From assembly GCA_950022295.1 (NCBI GenBank), contig OX465600.1:232459782-232523781 (forward strand): a stretch of DNA of 64,000 nt, given 5' to 3'. The stretch is from Bromus sterilis (Eukaryota; Streptophyta; Magnoliopsida; Poales; Poaceae). The translations under genes and the position numbers were made by a program. The notes below the pieces were generated by a model that was given only the letters and a program-made list of their open reading frames with translations, was not told the origin of the DNA and ran no database searches. Of this stretch, positions 63,346 through 64,000 are shown piece after piece (the stretch's first letter is position 1; each line of letters opens with the position of its first letter).

Positions 63346-64000
63346 GTAGAGGTATAGCTTCTCTCGTTACTTGGGTACCGCCAGGATTGGTGGGGTCGAG
63401 AGTGTCTTTTTCAGGTCCGCGAATGCTTGGCGGGCTTCCTCTGTCCACTCGAATTTCTCTCCTTTCCTAAGCAGCTGGTAGAAAGGCAGCGAGCGTTCTC
63501 CTAGCCTTCTGATGAAGCGGCTTAGGGCTGCGAGCTTTCCAGTGAGTTGTTGTACTCCTCTGACGTCGGTTGGTTCTTGCATGCGGGTGATGGCTTTGAA
63601 TTTCTCAGGGTTTGCTTCGATTCCTCAGGAAGAGACCACATAGCCAAGCAGCTTCCCTGCCGGTACGCCGAATGCGCACTTCTTTGGGTTGAGTTTGATT
63701 TTGTATTTGTTGAGCGCCGCGAAGGTTTCGCGCAGGTCGTCGAGTAGTGTGGCTGCTTTTTAGGTCTTGATGACGATGTCGTCCATGTAGACTTGCACGT
63801 TTCTTCCGATTTGCTCCTTCAGGCAGGCCTGCATCATTCGCCGGTAAGTGGCGCCTGCGTTTCTGAGCCCGAAGGGCATGGTCATGTAGCAGAATACGCC
63901 ATAGGGGGTGATGAACGATGTGTGCTCTTCGTCTTATTCCTTCATCCTGATCTGGTTGTATCCTGAGTAAGCATCAAGGAAGGAAAGTAGATCGCACCCT
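63346..64000 (-). pseudogene. Reverse transcriptase, C-terminal two thirds (element K)
   Basis: In the same frame as the rest of pol. The catalytic motif VQVYMDDIVIKT is intact near 63770-63800, preceded by MTMPFGLRNAGATYRRMM. The thumb and connection read GVQQLTGKLAALSRFIRRLG and FEWTEEARQAFADLKKTL. In-frame stops occur at 63934-63936, 63760-63762, 63625-63627 and 63367-63369. The N-terminal part lies beyond the right edge. Confidence 0.93.

Larger units (their letters stand above)
57118..64000 (-). mobile_element. Element K: Tat-lineage Ty3/gypsy element, 3' part
   Basis: Minus-strand element running off the right edge. Present are the 3' LTR, the polypurine tract, a 3.5-kb 3' region with an antisense B3-like gene and a 64-bp tandem array, then integrase, a second RNase H and RT. 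The extra RNase H after the RT-linked one defines the Tat lineage. The whole pol from 64000 to 61123 is in one frame with seven in-frame stops and no frameshift. Left flank CCATC (57113-57117) should match the off-window right flank. Confidence 0.92.

Overview
The window looks like intergenic DNA from a large-genome grass, probably a pooid cereal or forage relative (Triticeae or Poeae/Aveneae type). Nearly every base belongs to Ty3/gypsy LTR retrotransposons of three lineages typical of such genomes: Athila (tRNA-Asp primer sites, LTRs opening TGATACGTC), Tekay/Del chromoviruses (tRNA-iMet primer sites, LTRs TGTA...TACA) and Tat (extra RNase H, PBS TGGCGCCGTCTGTGGGA). I found no rRNA, tRNA, CRISPR or intact ordinary host gene. 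The species cannot be fixed from the sequence alone.

Left block (1-41572): minus-strand elements nested four deep. Element B (5' LTR 39894-41572, internal region 36778-39893) was entered by element C (4095-6927 plus 35017-36777). C was entered by element A (1-4094, the only Athila here with reverse transcriptase) and by element G (6928-35016). G is a non-autonomous Tekay derivative with 4.36-kb LTRs and only a 0.6-kb internal region. Its left LTR was entered by D (7449-14780) and its right LTR by F (23271-34689). F is a full-length chromovirus with gag, protease, RT-RNase H, integrase, chromodomain and an extra ORF upstream of gag. Target-site duplications support G, D and F, and each G LTR supplies the empty site for the insertion in the other.

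Middle block (41573-46495): the oldest DNA. It holds minus-strand coding remnants of unknown identity and a 3.2-kb AT-repeat-bounded segment with palindromes, a possible inverted-repeat element, a GC-rich stretch and degenerate tandem repeats.

Right block (46496-64000): plus-strand Athila-like H (gag-protease, broken) was entered by plus-strand I (non-autonomous, 50002-55249). Beyond a short unresolved junction lies plus-strand J (non-autonomous Tat type), entered by minus-strand K (Tat lineage, RT to integrase, 57118 past the right edge). K carries, antisense to pol, a compact gene for a B3-like DNA-binding protein with its own TATA box, and a 64-bp tandem array whose units contain the element's polypurine motif.

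How the parts relate: A, C, F, H and K carry standard retrotransposon genes, all broken here mainly by in-frame stops. B, D and I have no gag-pol and instead share a conserved protein of unknown function. B, C, D and I also share an 80-codon ORF with repeated polypurine hairpins upstream of the 3' LTR. B and C have similar LTRs and 3' modules but different coding cassettes, as expected of parasite/helper pairs. The best candidates for undescribed biology are the B3 gene inside K, the shared ORF of B, D and I, the pre-gag ORF of F and the ORF inside the LTRs of G.
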